Shown here piece after piece: positions 9,689 through 18,693 of a stretch of DNA of 64,000 nt; the stretch's first letter is position 1, and each line of letters opens with the position of its first letter. Source of the DNA: Methylobacterium sp. SyP6R (GTDB lineage: Bacteria > Pseudomonadota > Alphaproteobacteria > Rhizobiales > Beijerinckiaceae); assembly GCF_019216885.1 (NCBI RefSeq), contig NZ_JAAQRC020000001.1, positions 5,645,501 to 5,709,500 on the forward strand. The letters run 5' to 3'. The notes under the pieces are model-generated. The model was not told the origin of the DNA. It searched no databases and worked only from the letters and a program-made list of their open reading frames with translations. Made by a program: the position numbers and the translations under genes.

Positions 9689-10825
9689 ATGACGGCAGGA
9701 TTCGCTCCCACCGCCCTGTCCCTGCGCCGCGAGGCGTCCGCCCGCCCGGTCGAGGCGGCCTCCGCCGACCGCCTGCGCCAGGCCGGCACGTCGGTCCGGG
9801 TCGACGGCATCGTCAAGCGCTACGGCGGCCCTGGCCCGGCGGCGTTGGAGGGCGTCAGCCTGACGATCGAGCCGGGCGAGCTCCTGGCGCTGCTCGGCCC
9901 GTCCGGCTCCGGCAAGACGACGCTCCTGCGCGTCATCGCCGGCCTCGAGATCCCGGATGGCGGCCGGGTGTTCTTCGGCTCGCAGGACACCACCGACATC
10001 CCGGTGCAACGCCGCGGCGTCGGCTTCGTGTTCCAGCACTATGCCCTGTTCCGCCACCTGACGGTGTTCGAGAACATCGCCTACGGGTTGCGCTCGCGCC
10101 CTCGCGCCCACCGCCCGAAGGAGGACGAGATCCGCCGCCGGGTCGAGCGCCTGCTGGAGCTGGTGCAACTGCCCGACCTCGCCAAGCGCTTTCCGGGCCA
10201 GCTTTCCGGCGGCCAGCGCCAGCGGGTGGCGCTCGCCCGCGCGCTCGCGGTCGAGCCGTCGGTGCTGCTCCTCGACGAGCCGTTCGGGGCGCTGGACGCC
10301 CAGGTGCGCAAGGACCTGCGGCGCTGGCTGCGGGAGATCCACCGCGAGACCGGCCAGACCACGATCTTCGTCACCCACGACCAGGACGAGGCTTTGGAAC
10401 TCGCCGACCGGATCGCGATCCTCAACAAGGGCCGCATCGAGCAGGTCGGTGCGCCGCACGAGGTGCAGGACCACCCGGCCTCGCGCTTCGTGATGTCCTT
10501 CGTCGGCGAGACCGCCCGCCTGGCCGCGGAGGTCGCGGGTGGGGAGGTCCGGGTCGCCGGCCGCACCGTGATCGCGGCGCAGGCCGGCTGGCCGCAGGGG
10601 CCGGTCGATCTCTGCCTGCGTCCTTGGGACCTCACGGTCGGGCAGGGCCCCGGCACGCTGCCCGGCACCGTGCGCGAGTGGCGCCGCACCGGGCGGGGCA
10701 CCGTGGCGGAAATCCTGCTCGACGGCGCCGAGGCCCCGGTCGAGGTGAAGGTGACGGATGTCTACGAGCCGGGCGACCGGGTGGCCCTGGCGGTGGGCGC
10801 GGCGCGGGTTTTCCCGCGGGGATGA
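9689..10825 (+). CDS. cysA: Sulfate ABC transporter ATPase CysA
   Basis: This 378-residue ATPase drives sulfate import. Walker A is GPSGSGKTT, the signature [15 protein letters not shown] and Walker [13 protein letters not shown], with the switch histidine in [10 protein letters not shown]-terminal TOBE-like regulatory domain of about 110 residues follows. I chose the ATG at 9689, one base after the cysW stop, with GGAG about 9 bases upstream; a start at 9659 would sit inside cysW. A 35-residue leader before the first strand is longer than in E. coli CysA. It is the last gene of the operon. Confidence 0.95.
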   Translation: MTAGFAPTALSLRREASARPVEAASADRLRQAGTSVRVDGIVKRYGGPGPAALEGVSLTIEPGELLALLGPSGSGKTTLLRVIAGLEIPDGGRVFFGSQDTTDIPVQRRGVGFVFQHYALFRHLTVFENIAYGLRSRPRAHRPKEDEIRRRVERLLELVQLPDLAKRFPGQLSGGQRQRVALARALAVEPSVLLLDEPFGALDAQVRKDLRRWLREIHRETGQTTIFVTHDQDEALELADRIAILNKGRIEQVGAPHEVQDHPASRFVMSFVGETARLAAEVAGGEVRVAGRTVIAAQAGWPQGPVDLCLRPWDLTVGQGPGTLPGTVREWRRTGRGTVAEILLDGAEAPVEVKVTDVYEPGDRVALAVGAARVFPRG

Positions 10826-10929
10826 TACCCGACGGTCTCGTCGATCTGGAGCTTGGCCGAGATCGACGGTAGTACGGCCGAGATACGAGATTATGCTCAA
10901 GAGCCTGTCTATGCGCCGCAGGCATGTCA

Positions 10930-10966
10930 TCCCACCCACGATCTCAGGACGAGATCGTCGGTGGGA
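10930..10966. repeat. Short palindrome of the ACCTCAGGATGAGGT family
   Basis: The sequence TCCCACC...GGTGGGA folds into a near-perfect hairpin whose inner arms are ACGATCTC and GAGATCGT. It is a diverged member of the palindromic family also found at 47796-47834 and, as long composites, at 49656-49806 and 61419-61577. It sits downstream of cysA. Confidence 0.6.
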
Positions 10967-10989
10967 AATAAAATTCGATTGCTGTAATA

Positions 10990-11056
10990 TCAACGGCCCA
11001 AGATGCTGACGCATCGATTCGATCTCGGGCAGGCCCGAGATCGACCGGGCCGTTGA
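10990..11056. repeat. Nested inverted repeat between cysA and the cNMP-binding gene
   Basis: The outer arms TCAACGGCCC (10990-10999) and GGGCCGTTGA (11047-11056) enclose an inner perfect 12-bp stem TCGATCTCGGGC / GCCCGAGATCGA (11019-11030 and 11033-11044) with a 2-nt loop. A smaller hairpin, GTCGATCT / AGATCGAC, lies at 10840-10867 just after cysA. The gap 10826-11182 holds these structures and no gene. It separates convergent transcripts, so a terminator role is plausible, but there is no clear U-tract. Confidence 0.6.
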
Positions 11057-11182
11057 CCCATCTCGAATTTTCGACACCAAGCCCAGAAGTCCGGGACCTC
11101 GGGCTCGGCGAGAATTCGAGAAGCGAACCAAAGTTCGTTTCAACGACCGTTGGTATAAGGCCCGGGCTGGCCTTGGGGCCTA

Positions 11183-11824
11183 TCAGATCACCTCCGTACC
11201 CGCCGGCACGCGGGTCGGCCTGTCCTGCGCCGCCTGAAACAGGCGTTCGCTCGTCAGCTTCAGGAAGTAGAAGCCGAATTCGGGGTTCTGGTAATAGAGC
11301 TGCTTCACGTCCGTGTAGGCGACCCCGAGGACGATGCCGGGCTCGGTGCAGACCAGGGTACCGGTGCGCAGGTTGCCGGGCGAGAGCATGCCGAGCTCGC
11401 CCACGATCGCGCCGGGCCGGATCTCCAGGCCGAGTTCCTCGATGCGGAACCGGCCGCCCTCGATCAGGAACATCTCGTCGGCCGGGTCGCCCTTGCGAAA
11501 CAACACCTCGCCGGCGGCGATGCGCCGGGACTCGCCGAAGGGACGGAGCCAGTCGAGGGAGAGGTCGCCCTCGGCCGCCCGCTCGACGTCCCGCACCAGA
11601 CGGACCATCTGGTAGAGCCGCCAGAGGTTGAACGGAATCTGGATCGCCTCGGTGAGCACCACCGGCATGCTGCCGGTGAGGAGCCCATAGGTGATCACCG
11701 CCACGCTGGCGAGGATCGACACGACCCGCAGCGGGATCATGGTGCTCATCGCGGTCGACGCGATGGTGAGCGCCGTCCCGAGATAGCCGATCGCCTCGAC
11801 CCAGTTCTCCGCGATCCAGGTCAC
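11183..11824 (-). CDS. Membrane protein with C-terminal cyclic-nucleotide-binding domain
   Basis: 213 residues. The N-terminal part has two or three hydrophobic helices (about 11-65) resembling small YgjV-like inner-membrane modules. From about 95 to 190 it has a cNMP-binding jelly roll (GEVLFRKGDPADEMFLIEGG, then IRPGAIVGELGMLSPGNLRTGTLVC). There is no DNA-binding domain, so it is not a Crp-type regulator. GTG start. It follows the M15-type peptidase gene on the same strand with an 11-nt gap, which suggests an operon and perhaps envelope sensing. The ligand is not predictable: the canonical RxA nucleotide contact appears as NLRTGTL. Confidence 0.8.
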   Translation of the reverse strand: MTWIAENWVEAIGYLGTALTIASTAMSTMIPLRVVSILASVAVITYGLLTGSMPVVLTEAIQIPFNLWRLYQMVRLVRDVERAAEGDLSLDWLRPFGESRRIAAGEVLFRKGDPADEMFLIEGGRFRIEELGLEIRPGAIVGELGMLSPGNLRTGTLVCTEPGIVLGVAYTDVKQLYYQNPEFGFYFLKLTSERLFQAAQDRPTRVPAGTEVI

Positions 11825-11835
11825 GGCCCCTTCGC

Positions 11836-13365
11836 TCAGCGCCGCCCGACAGCCGACCCGCTGAAGCGGCCGGTACCGGGCGCGTCATCGGTCGTGCCGG
11901 TCTTGAACCGGGTCGCCACCGCGCCGGCGGGCGCGGCGACGAGACCGGCGGGCGGTGTGCCGAGCTTCGGCCGCTGGACGATGCGGATCGCCGCCGCCTC
12001 GGCGGCCGGCGCGGCGGCCGCGGCGCTGAACAGGGCGTTCAGCTGCGCCTTCTGCCCGGTGGCGGCCGACACGGGGGTCGTCCGGGCGTGAGGCGGGAGA
12101 ATGGCGCCCAACGCCGCCGGATCGGCGGTTGCCGAGGCGATCTGGATCGAGGCCGGACGGGCGGGGGGAAGCGGCACGGCGAGCGGCGGCGGGCTGGCGA
12201 CCAGCGCCTCGGCCAGGGCGGCGAATTCCGACGGGCGCCGCGGCGGCAGCGGGGTGGTGGACAAGGCGGGTTTGGCCGGCACGTCCGAAGCCGGCGCGGC
12301 CGTACCGACCTCCGGCTCGGAATTGGCGGCGGGCGCGGACTCGGCCGGCACCGGCTCCGGCAGGGCGGCTTGCCGAGGCGCGGCCTGCGGCAGGAGGGGC
12401 GCGGGGGCAGCGGGCGCCGCGTAGGCGAGGGCGTCGCGCGCATCCTCCGGCTGGGCGCTCGCCAGCGCCACCGGGCGGACGCGGCCCGCGCGGGCCGACA
12501 GCACCACGGGGGCGGGCGGCGGGGCGGCGGGCTTCGATCCGCCGAACAGCATGGCGAAGAACTGGCCGACGACATTCGGGCTGTCCTCCTCGTCCGCCGC
12601 CGCGATCGCCTGGCTCACGCCCATCACGCTGCCGCCGCGGGCCAGGATTTCGGCCTTGGCGACCTCGTAGCCCGGCATCGGCCGGCCGTCTGCGGGCAGG
12701 TGGACGGTGCGCCCGTCGGGAAACAGCCGGGCGAGCTGGTCGTGGCTCATCCGCGGCCAGGACCGCACCGAGCCGACGTCGAGATGGACGAAGGGGCTGT
12801 TGGCGTGCGGGTACCAGCCGACGCCGCCGCGCTGCATCCGCATGCCGATCGCCCGGATCTGGTCGATCGAGACGTCGGCGAGGTAGAAATCCATCGCCTT
12901 GCCGAGCATGTGCTGGCTGTGCTCGGCCACCGCCCGGGAGCGGCGGCGCAAGGCCGCGTTGGTCTTGGGCGAGCGATAGGCCGAGACGACGTGGATCGCA
13001 TCCTGCGAGCCGACGGCCCGGTGGGCCTCCCACACCACGTCGAACAGGCGCGGGTCCATCCTGGTCGGCTCGTCGAGGCGCCAGTCGCGCAGGAGCCAGT
13101 TCAGCTGCTCGAGGGCGGCCCGGTCGTAGCGCCCGTCACGCTTGAACGTGATCGAGGCACTCTCCTTGGTATGCTCGTGGAAGATCGAGATCGTGCGGGT
13201 GTCGCCGTTGGCGACCGCGTCCTGGGTGCCGCTGGTCGAGCCGAGGATCGCCGTCAGGCAGGCGATCAGCGCCAGCGCGCCGCGACGACAGGGGCGGGGT
13301 CGGCGGGACTGGGCTTCCAGGGCCGGGTCGACCGCCCCGCTTCCGGCACGCTTGAGCGCTCGCAC
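11836..13365 (-). CDS. DUF882/peptidase M15-type murein hydrolase with Ala/Pro-rich tail
   Basis: 509 residues. A signal-type hydrophobic stretch is at about 29-50. The catalytic core (about 60-215) has the zinc-peptidase pattern of the M15/YcbK(MepK)-like family: SAYRSPKTN, HSQHMLGKAMDFYL and FVHLDVGSVRSWPR supply His, Asp and His. The remaining roughly 290 residues are low-complexity Ala/Pro-rich and probably span the periplasm or bind the wall. It likely cuts peptide cross-links in murein. The GTG start at 13365 follows GAGG; a nearby ATG is out of frame. First gene of a pair with the cNMP-binding membrane protein. Confidence 0.85.
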   Translation of the reverse strand: MRALKRAGSGAVDPALEAQSRRPRPCRRGALALIACLTAILGSTSGTQDAVANGDTRTISIFHEHTKESASITFKRDGRYDRAALEQLNWLLRDWRLDEPTRMDPRLFDVVWEAHRAVGSQDAIHVVSAYRSPKTNAALRRRSRAVAEHSQHMLGKAMDFYLADVSIDQIRAIGMRMQRGGVGWYPHANSPFVHLDVGSVRSWPRMSHDQLARLFPDGRTVHLPADGRPMPGYEVAKAEILARGGSVMGVSQAIAAADEEDSPNVVGQFFAMLFGGSKPAAPPPAPVVLSARAGRVRPVALASAQPEDARDALAYAAPAAPAPLLPQAAPRQAALPEPVPAESAPAANSEPEVGTAAPASDVPAKPALSTTPLPPRRPSEFAALAEALVASPPPLAVPLPPARPASIQIASATADPAALGAILPPHARTTPVSAATGQKAQLNALFSAAAAAPAAEAAAIRIVQRPKLGTPPAGLVAAPAGAVATRFKTGTTDDAPGTGRFSGSAVGRR

Positions 13366-13820
13366 GATCCCTCATCCTCGCTCGGGCCGCGTGGCCGCCA
13401 TGGTGAACGCAAGGTTGCCGAAAACCGTCAACAAACGGTTACCGGGTCCTCGCGACAGGATGGGCCGCAGGGCTAAGCCTCAACCGTGGCGAAAATCGGC
13501 CCGGTTTCACGATCCCGTGTGCGTGGAGATGGGCCGCGAAGAACCGCCAGGTATGGATGGTACGCGTATCGTCCCGGGAAATGCAGACGGTGACGCGTCC
13601 AGTCGATCGTCATGCATGCCACGGGTATCGAGAGGAGAGGTGAGTTTCCAGGGTGGGACGAGTCGCGGTTATTCGGCATCGTACGATATTTTTTGGCATC
13701 GCAAAATAAAATTCAGCGGTTTTTTCGCGCTTGCGAGATCGCGCATCGCGTGATCTGGTCCGGCTCATCCCGGGGCGGGCCGATGTTCCGGGCCGGCGAG
13801 GCCTATCGAGGGACGGGGAC
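13366..13820. other. Divergent intergenic region, AT-rich core
   Basis: 455 bp between the divergent M15-type and depolymerase genes. The stretch around 13682-13725 is strikingly AT-rich for this genome (runs of T and A around a CGCAAAATAAAATTC core), which fits a promoter region. A GGACGGGGAC ribosome-binding sequence precedes the depolymerase start. I see no convincing small gene or RNA here. Confidence 0.4.
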
Positions 13821-14897
13821 ATGGGCGACGTGAGCCAGCAGGCCGAGCGGCTGTCGGGATACGCGGTCGAGGAACGCCGGAACTCGATTTCCGGCCTGTC
13901 CTCCGGGGCGTTCATGACGGTCCAGCTGCACCTCGCTCATTCGCGCAAGTTCATCGGTGCCGGCATCATCGCGGGCGGGCCCTATCGTTGCGCCGAGTCG
14001 TTCCGGGGCGGGGCGGTGCTGGCGGCCGATGCCTACACGCTGGGGGCGCTCGCCATCGGGATGAATCCGCTCATCCCCGCGATGGCACCGGACGTGGACG
14101 ACCTCGTCGCGCTGACCCGGAGCACCGAGAGCGCCGGCGGCATCGATCCGCTCGATCGTCTCGCCGGCCAGCGGCTCTACATCTTCAGCGGCCGGTCCGA
14201 CTGCGTCGTCTATCCCGACGTCGTCCGGCGCACCCGCGACTTCTACGAGGCGATCGGGGTCAGGCCGCAGGACATCCAGTACGACGGCGACGTCGATGCC
14301 GGCCACGCGATCATCACCGACAACCTCGAGGATTCGCCGCTTCCGGTGAACCGCCCGCCCTACATCAACAACGGCCGGTTCATGCAGTCGCACCGGATCC
14401 TCCGGCACATCTACGGCGATCTAAAGCCGCCGGCGGAGCATCCGACCGGGCGGCTGATCCGTTTCGACCAGAGCGAATTCTTCGATGGCGAGCGGCGCGC
14501 GAGCATGAGCGCGTTCGGCTACGCCTACGTGCCCTCCGCGGTCCTCGCGGGTGGGAAGGCCGCCGGGGTCCATATCGCGCTGCATGGCTGCAAGCAGGGC
14601 TACAACTACGTCAACTACATCCGCGGCCTGCCCGACCTCGCCAACCAGCCACCCTACGGCAATCGCTACGTCACCACCACGGGCTACAACCACATCGCCG
14701 AGAGCAACGATATCATCGTCCTCTACCCGCAAGCCGAGGGCAGCGACGGCGGCGTGATGCAGAACCCCGACGGCTGCTGGGACTGGTGGGGCTACAGCTC
14801 CCACGACCCGCACGCGCCCGACTACTATTCGAAGAACGCGATCCAGATCAGGGCCATCGACCGCATGCTCGATCGCCTCACCGGCCAGGACATTTGA
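13821..14897 (+). CDS. PHB depolymerase-like serine esterase
   Basis: This 358-residue alpha/beta hydrolase is of the poly(3-hydroxybutyrate) depolymerase family. The nucleophile box GLSSG at 25-29 (Ser27) is followed by FMTVQLHLAHS. Further family blocks are DAGHAI, HGCKQGYNYVNY and NPDGCWDWWGY. No signal peptide is visible from the chosen ATG, which has GGGACGGGG upstream, so an intracellular role on PHB granules is possible, although many relatives are secreted. It is followed 13 nt later by a phasin-like gene, supporting granule metabolism. PhaC is encoded separately at 36-38 kb. Confidence 0.8.
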   Translation: MGDVSQQAERLSGYAVEERRNSISGLSSGAFMTVQLHLAHSRKFIGAGIIAGGPYRCAESFRGGAVLAADAYTLGALAIGMNPLIPAMAPDVDDLVALTRSTESAGGIDPLDRLAGQRLYIFSGRSDCVVYPDVVRRTRDFYEAIGVRPQDIQYDGDVDAGHAIITDNLEDSPLPVNRPPYINNGRFMQSHRILRHIYGDLKPPAEHPTGRLIRFDQSEFFDGERRASMSAFGYAYVPSAVLAGGKAAGVHIALHGCKQGYNYVNYIRGLPDLANQPPYGNRYVTTTGYNHIAESNDIIVLYPQAEGSDGGVMQNPDGCWDWWGYSSHDPHAPDYYSKNAIQIRAIDRMLDRLTGQDI

Positions 14898-14910
14898 GGA
14901 TTTTCTCGCG

Positions 14911-15450
14911 ATGACGTCTCAGGCCACGCCCCCGGGTTCTTCGTATCCTCCGCCCATCGCCGCCCTGCCGCTCACCGCCTTCGTGCGGACGGCCCTGAAC
15001 GCGGCCGACCAGCTCCCGGCGAGGGCCGCCGCCGCCGCGCCGCCCGGCGCGGACGCGCCGCTGCGGCGCAGCGCGGCCGTCAGCGGGATCGCGGCGCTCT
15101 GCGCCACCAACGCGGTCGGGACGGCGGAACTCCTGTCGGTGCGTCCGACCCCGGACGTCATCGACGACCTGTTCGCGATGCAGGCGGCCTTCGCGCGTCA
15201 GCTCTGGAGCATCGACCTGGAATGGCGCACCGGGCTGATGCGCATCGCCGAGGGGACGCTGGCCCTGCGCAGCGCCAACACCGTGTCGAAGATCATGGAG
15301 CAGGATCTCAACCTCATCGGCCGGTGCGGCGACCTGATGACGGTCTACGCCACCAAGACCGCCGCGCTGATCGAGAATACGAGCGTCGGCTATTCGTTCT
15401 GGCTGAGCAAGAAGGTCAAGGAGATGCAGGCTTCGAAGGTCGCTTCGTAA
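14911..15450 (+). CDS. Phasin-like helical protein
   Basis: 179 residues: an Ala/Pro-rich N-terminal 65, then a long amphipathic helical part (DDLFAMQAAFARQLWSIDLEW through TVYATKTAALIENTSVGYSF). Composition and layout fit the phasins that coat PHB granules, and the gene lies immediately behind a PHB depolymerase-like gene, probably in one transcript. No diagnostic motif can be named, so the phasin call rests mainly on context and helical character. An alternative is an unrelated granule or stress protein. Confidence 0.5.
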   Translation: MTSQATPPGSSYPPPIAALPLTAFVRTALNAADQLPARAAAAAPPGADAPLRRSAAVSGIAALCATNAVGTAELLSVRPTPDVIDDLFAMQAAFARQLWSIDLEWRTGLMRIAEGTLALRSANTVSKIMEQDLNLIGRCGDLMTVYATKTAALIENTSVGYSFWLSKKVKEMQASKVAS

Positions 15451-15559
15451 GGGCTGCTCGTTTTACGCAAATCTTCCAGGGAAACGAATTCCGCGCAGGG
15501 CTGTCCGGGGAAGTCAGGGAGCACGTGCCGTTCTCCTTCGGTGCCCGGTCGCGGCCGGT

Positions 15560-15960
15560 CTTGGGGAGAGCCGAGCTCCGGCCTCGGCCCAGGTCTGGGG
15601 CTCGAACAAGCCCTGCCGCGGCAGGTCGAGGAAGCGCAGGATCGGCACCCGCGGACAGGGGCGGCACGGCGTCCTCGCTGCGGCCCAGGAAGCGGCGGAT
15701 CACCCGCCCGCGCGGCGCGTGAGCGAAGCCGGTTTCCGCATCGCGAAGCGATCGATCGACAACCGTATGAGCCAGCGGAACGGGAATTCGATCTGCCAGC
15801 GTGTCTCGTGGAGGGCGGCGATCTCCGTGGCGGGACGGGTCGGATCGCTGGTCAGCAGCGTCAGGCGTGCCCCGCCCTCGTGGCGGCGCAGTCTCATCCG
15901 ATGGCCCCCGAAGACAGGTCCTGCGCTTCCGGCATCAAGTCCCCGGCCTCGCCCCGCGAA
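15560..15960 (-). pseudogene. Decayed IS4-type transposase, interrupted by a palindromic repeat
   Basis: Read on the minus strand, a short frame (15897 to about 15760) contains LTLLTSDPTRPATEIAALHE then TRWQIEFPFRWL, the C-terminal DDE region of IS4-family transposases. The expected continuation appears after a break as IRRFLGRSEDAV (about 15702-15667), and then in another frame as ILRFLDLPRQGLFEP. Between the two halves sits a 38-bp repeat core (15721-15758) also found at 39747. No intact frame or clear terminal repeats remain, so it is an inactive fragment between the phasin-like gene and xfp. Confidence 0.7.
15721..15758. repeat. Palindromic repeat core, copy 1 (inside IS4 remnant)
   Basis: The 38-bp sequence starting GAGCGAAGCCGGTTTCC and ending GCGATCGATCG is identical to 39747-39784. 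In the other copy the flanks complete a 10-bp stem CCGGTTTCCG / CGGAAACCGG; here the right arm is mutated (CGACAACCGT). It interrupts the transposase remnant between FRWLI and IRRFLG. Confidence 0.8.
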
Positions 15961-15975
15961 GCCAGGGGCAGCACG

Positions 15976-18543
15976 TCAGCGTTGTGCCTCGGGGACGATG
16001 GTCCAGCCGTCCACGGTCTCGCCCGGGCCGGAGCAACCATCCCCCTGCATGATATCCCCCTCGAACCGGCGCGGGTCGGGCTGCGCCGAACCGTGCCGCT
16101 CGGCCCAGGCCCAGTTGCGGATCTCCGGCAGATCGTCGCCGGTCCGGCAGACATGGGCGCGGTGGGCGGCGAGCGCGTCCCGCAGGGCCTGCTCGGCATG
16201 GTCGCCCCGGGTCCCGAGGCGCCGCGGGACGGTGCGCAACGCGGCTTGTGCGAGGTGGTAGCGGTCGAGCCGATTCAGTACGCACATGTCGAACGGCGTC
16301 GTGGTGGTGCCCTCCTCGATAAAGCCGTGGACGTGGAAGCTGTCGTGGTTGCGGCGCCGGTAGGTCAGCCGGTGGATGAGCCACGGATAGCCGTGATAGG
16401 CGAAGATCACCGGCCGGTCGCGGGTGAACAGGCTGTCGAAGGTGGCCTCGTCCAGCCCGTGCGGATGCATCTCGGGAGAGGCCAGCGTCATCAGGTCGAC
16501 GACGTTGACGACGCGCAGGCGCAGGTCCGGCACGTGCCGGCGCAGCCACTCGACCGCCGCCAGGGTCTCCTGGGTCGGCACGTCGCCGGCGCAGGCCATC
16601 ACCACGTCGGGCTCGACCTCGCCCTCGTTCGAGGCCCACCCCCAGATGCCGGCACCCGCCGCGCAATGCGCGGCCGCCTCGTCGAGGGTGAGCCATTGCA
16701 GGGCGGGCTGCTTGCCGGCCACCACCACGTTGATGCGGTCGTGGGTGCGCAGGCAATGGTCCATGACGCACAGCAGCGTATTGGCGTCCGGCGGCAGGTA
16801 GATGCGGGCGGTGTCGCCGCGCTTGTTGGCCAGGAAGTCGATGAAGCCCGGATCCTGATGGCTGAACCCGTTATGGTCCTGGCGCCAGACATGGGACGAC
16901 AGCAGGATGTTGAGCGAGGGCACCGGCCGCCGCCAGGGCAGGGCGCGGGAGCCCTTGAGCCACTTGGCGTGCTGGTTCACCATCGAATCGACCACGTGGA
17001 CGAAGGCCTCGTAGGTCGCGAACAGGCCGTGGCGGCCGGTCAGCACGTAGCCCTCGAGCCAGCCCTCGCAGAGATGCTCGCTCAGGACTTCCATCACGCG
17101 GCCGTCCGGCCCGAGATGGTCGTCGCCCGGCAGGACCGGGCCCTGCCAGGCGCGGTCCGTCACCGAAAACACCGCGTCGAGGCGGTTCGATGCGGTCTCG
17201 TCGGGCCCCATGATGCGGAAGTTGCGGGCCTCCCGGTTCAACACCAGGGTCTCGCGCAGGTAGTGGCCGAGTGCCCGCGTCGCCTCGCCCGTCACGCGGC
17301 CCGGCGCCGGCACCGCGACCGCCAGCGGCGCCAGGTCCGGCAGGCGCAGGGGCCGGGAGCCATGCGCATTGGCGTGCGGGTTGGCCGAGAGGCGCCGGGG
17401 CCCCTGCGGCGGCAGGGCCGCGAGGGCGGGGACCGGCGCGCCGTCCTCGGTGAACAGCTCCTCCGGGCGGTAAGAGCGCATCCAGCCCTCCAGGATCGCG
17501 AGATGCGCCGGGTTCTCGCGCACCGACGCGACCGGGACCTGGTGCGCCCGCCAGGTGCCCTCGACCGGCCGGCCGTCGACGATCCGCGGTCCGGTCCAGC
17601 CCTTCGGGCTGCGCAGCACGATCATCGGCCAGCGGGGGCGCCCGGTCGCGCCGCGCCGCGCCCGCTCGCGGATCGCCGCGATGGCGTCGAAGGCCGAATC
17701 GAGGGCTGCGGCCATGGCCTGGTGCATCGGGCCGGGCTCATGGCCCTCGACGAAGACCGGGGCGTAGCCGTAGCCGACGAGCAGGCTCTCCAGTTCGTCC
17801 CGATCCAGGCGGGCGAGCAGCGTCGGGTTGGCGATCTTGTAGCCGTTGAGGTGCAGGATCGGCAGCACCGTGCCGTCGCGCAGGGGATCGAGGAACTTGT
17901 TCGAGTGCCACGAGGCGGCGAGCGGTCCGGTCTCCGCCTCGCCGTCGCCGACCACGCAGGCGACGGTCAGGCCCGGATTGTCGAGGGCGGCGCCGAAGGC
18001 GTGGGCGAGCGCGTAGCCGAGTTCCCCGCCCTCGTGGATCGAGCCCGGCAGTTCCGGCGAGGCGTGGCTGGGGATGCCGCCCGGGAACGAGAATTGCCGG
18101 AACAGGCGCGCCATCCCGTCGGCGTCGCGCGCCACCTCCGGGTAGATCTCGCCATAGGTCCCTTCGAGCCACGCATTCGCGACGAGGCCGGGGGCGCCGT
18201 GGCCCGGCCCCCAGACGGCGATCATGTCGAGGTCGCGCTCCCGAATCGCCCGGTTGAGGTGCGCGTAGACGAAGGTCAGCCCCGGCGTGGTGCCCCAATG
18301 CCCGAGGAGGCGCGGCTTGACGTCCTGGGGGGCCAGCGGCCGGCGCAGCAGCGGGTTGTCCATCAGGTAGATCTGCCCGACCGACAGGTAGTTGGCGGCG
18401 CGCCAATACGCATCGATCTCGCGCAGGCCCTGCGGCCCGAGCGGTCCGGGCACGAAGGCGGGTCCGGATTCCTGGACAGGTCCGGGCTCGCGGCCGCCCT
18501 CGCCAGGCGGCATCGCGCCCGCTGCCGTGCCGGTCTCCCGCAT
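15976..18543 (-). CDS. xfp: Xylulose-5-phosphate/fructose-6-phosphate phosphoketolase
   Basis: This 855-residue thiamine-diphosphate enzyme splits xylulose 5-phosphate (and often fructose 6-phosphate) into acetyl phosphate and an aldose phosphate. Family blocks seen in order are [43 protein letters not shown], the ThDP motif [20 protein letters not shown], and C-terminal [18 protein letters not shown] and [11 protein letters not shown]. The ATG at 18543 follows GGGAG. A poorly conserved leader of about 35 residues makes it slightly long for the family. It is divergent from a usp gene, with an FNR/FixK-type box midway between, so low-oxygen control is likely. Acetate kinase or phosphotransacetylase is not in the window. 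Confidence 0.95.
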   Translation of the reverse strand: MRETGTAAGAMPPGEGGREPGPVQESGPAFVPGPLGPQGLREIDAYWRAANYLSVGQIYLMDNPLLRRPLAPQDVKPRLLGHWGTTPGLTFVYAHLNRAIRERDLDMIAVWGPGHGAPGLVANAWLEGTYGEIYPEVARDADGMARLFRQFSFPGGIPSHASPELPGSIHEGGELGYALAHAFGAALDNPGLTVACVVGDGEAETGPLAASWHSNKFLDPLRDGTVLPILHLNGYKIANPTLLARLDRDELESLLVGYGYAPVFVEGHEPGPMHQAMAAALDSAFDAIAAIRERARRGATGRPRWPMIVLRSPKGWTGPRIVDGRPVEGTWRAHQVPVASVRENPAHLAILEGWMRSYRPEELFTEDGAPVPALAALPPQGPRRLSANPHANAHGSRPLRLPDLAPLAVAVPAPGRVTGEATRALGHYLRETLVLNREARNFRIMGPDETASNRLDAVFSVTDRAWQGPVLPGDDHLGPDGRVMEVLSEHLCEGWLEGYVLTGRHGLFATYEAFVHVVDSMVNQHAKWLKGSRALPWRRPVPSLNILLSSHVWRQDHNGFSHQDPGFIDFLANKRGDTARIYLPPDANTLLCVMDHCLRTHDRINVVVAGKQPALQWLTLDEAAAHCAAGAGIWGWASNEGEVEPDVVMACAGDVPTQETLAAVEWLRRHVPDLRLRVVNVVDLMTLASPEMHPHGLDEATFDSLFTRDRPVIFAYHGYPWLIHRLTYRRRNHDSFHVHGFIEEGTTTTPFDMCVLNRLDRYHLAQAALRTVPRRLGTRGDHAEQALRDALAAHRAHVCRTGDDLPEIRNWAWAERHGSAQPDPRRFEGDIMQGDGCSGPGETVDGWTIVPEAQR

Positions 18544-18610
18544 GTCCGTCTCCCGCTGCTGCAAATCCTGAGATTTCAGGCGAGCCTGCCGGCGGAAGGC
18601 GACGCCCGCG

Positions 18611-18624
18611 TTGAGATGCATCAA
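18611..18624. promoter_or_regulatory. FNR/FixK box between xfp and usp
   Basis: TTGAGATGCATCAA matches the TTGA-N6-TCAA consensus of FNR/FixK regulators exactly. Its centre lies about 75 nt from both divergent start codons (xfp 18543, usp 18694), so it may control both genes. Confidence 0.75.
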
Positions 18625-18693
18625 GGCCCCGGGCGGGGCCGCGTGGGAGGCTGATCCCGGTCGAGCCGTCCTGTCTCGGCACGGGAGACGGTC

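Noticed and set aside
10944..11888. 314-codon minus-strand frame overlapping the cNMP-binding gene
   Set aside because: It is another frame of the same region with Arg/Pro-rich content. The 213-residue frame has helices and a cNMP-binding domain.
13473..13679. 68-codon minus-strand frame in the M15/depolymerase gap
   Set aside because: No ribosome-binding site, no hydrophobic or domain-like pattern, and the region looks like a divergent promoter.
15541..18654. 1037-codon plus-strand frame opposite the phosphoketolase gene
   Set aside because: It is antisense to xfp, rich in Arg/Gly/His without any domain, and arises from GC-rich codon bias. The minus-strand protein has clear phosphoketolase motifs.
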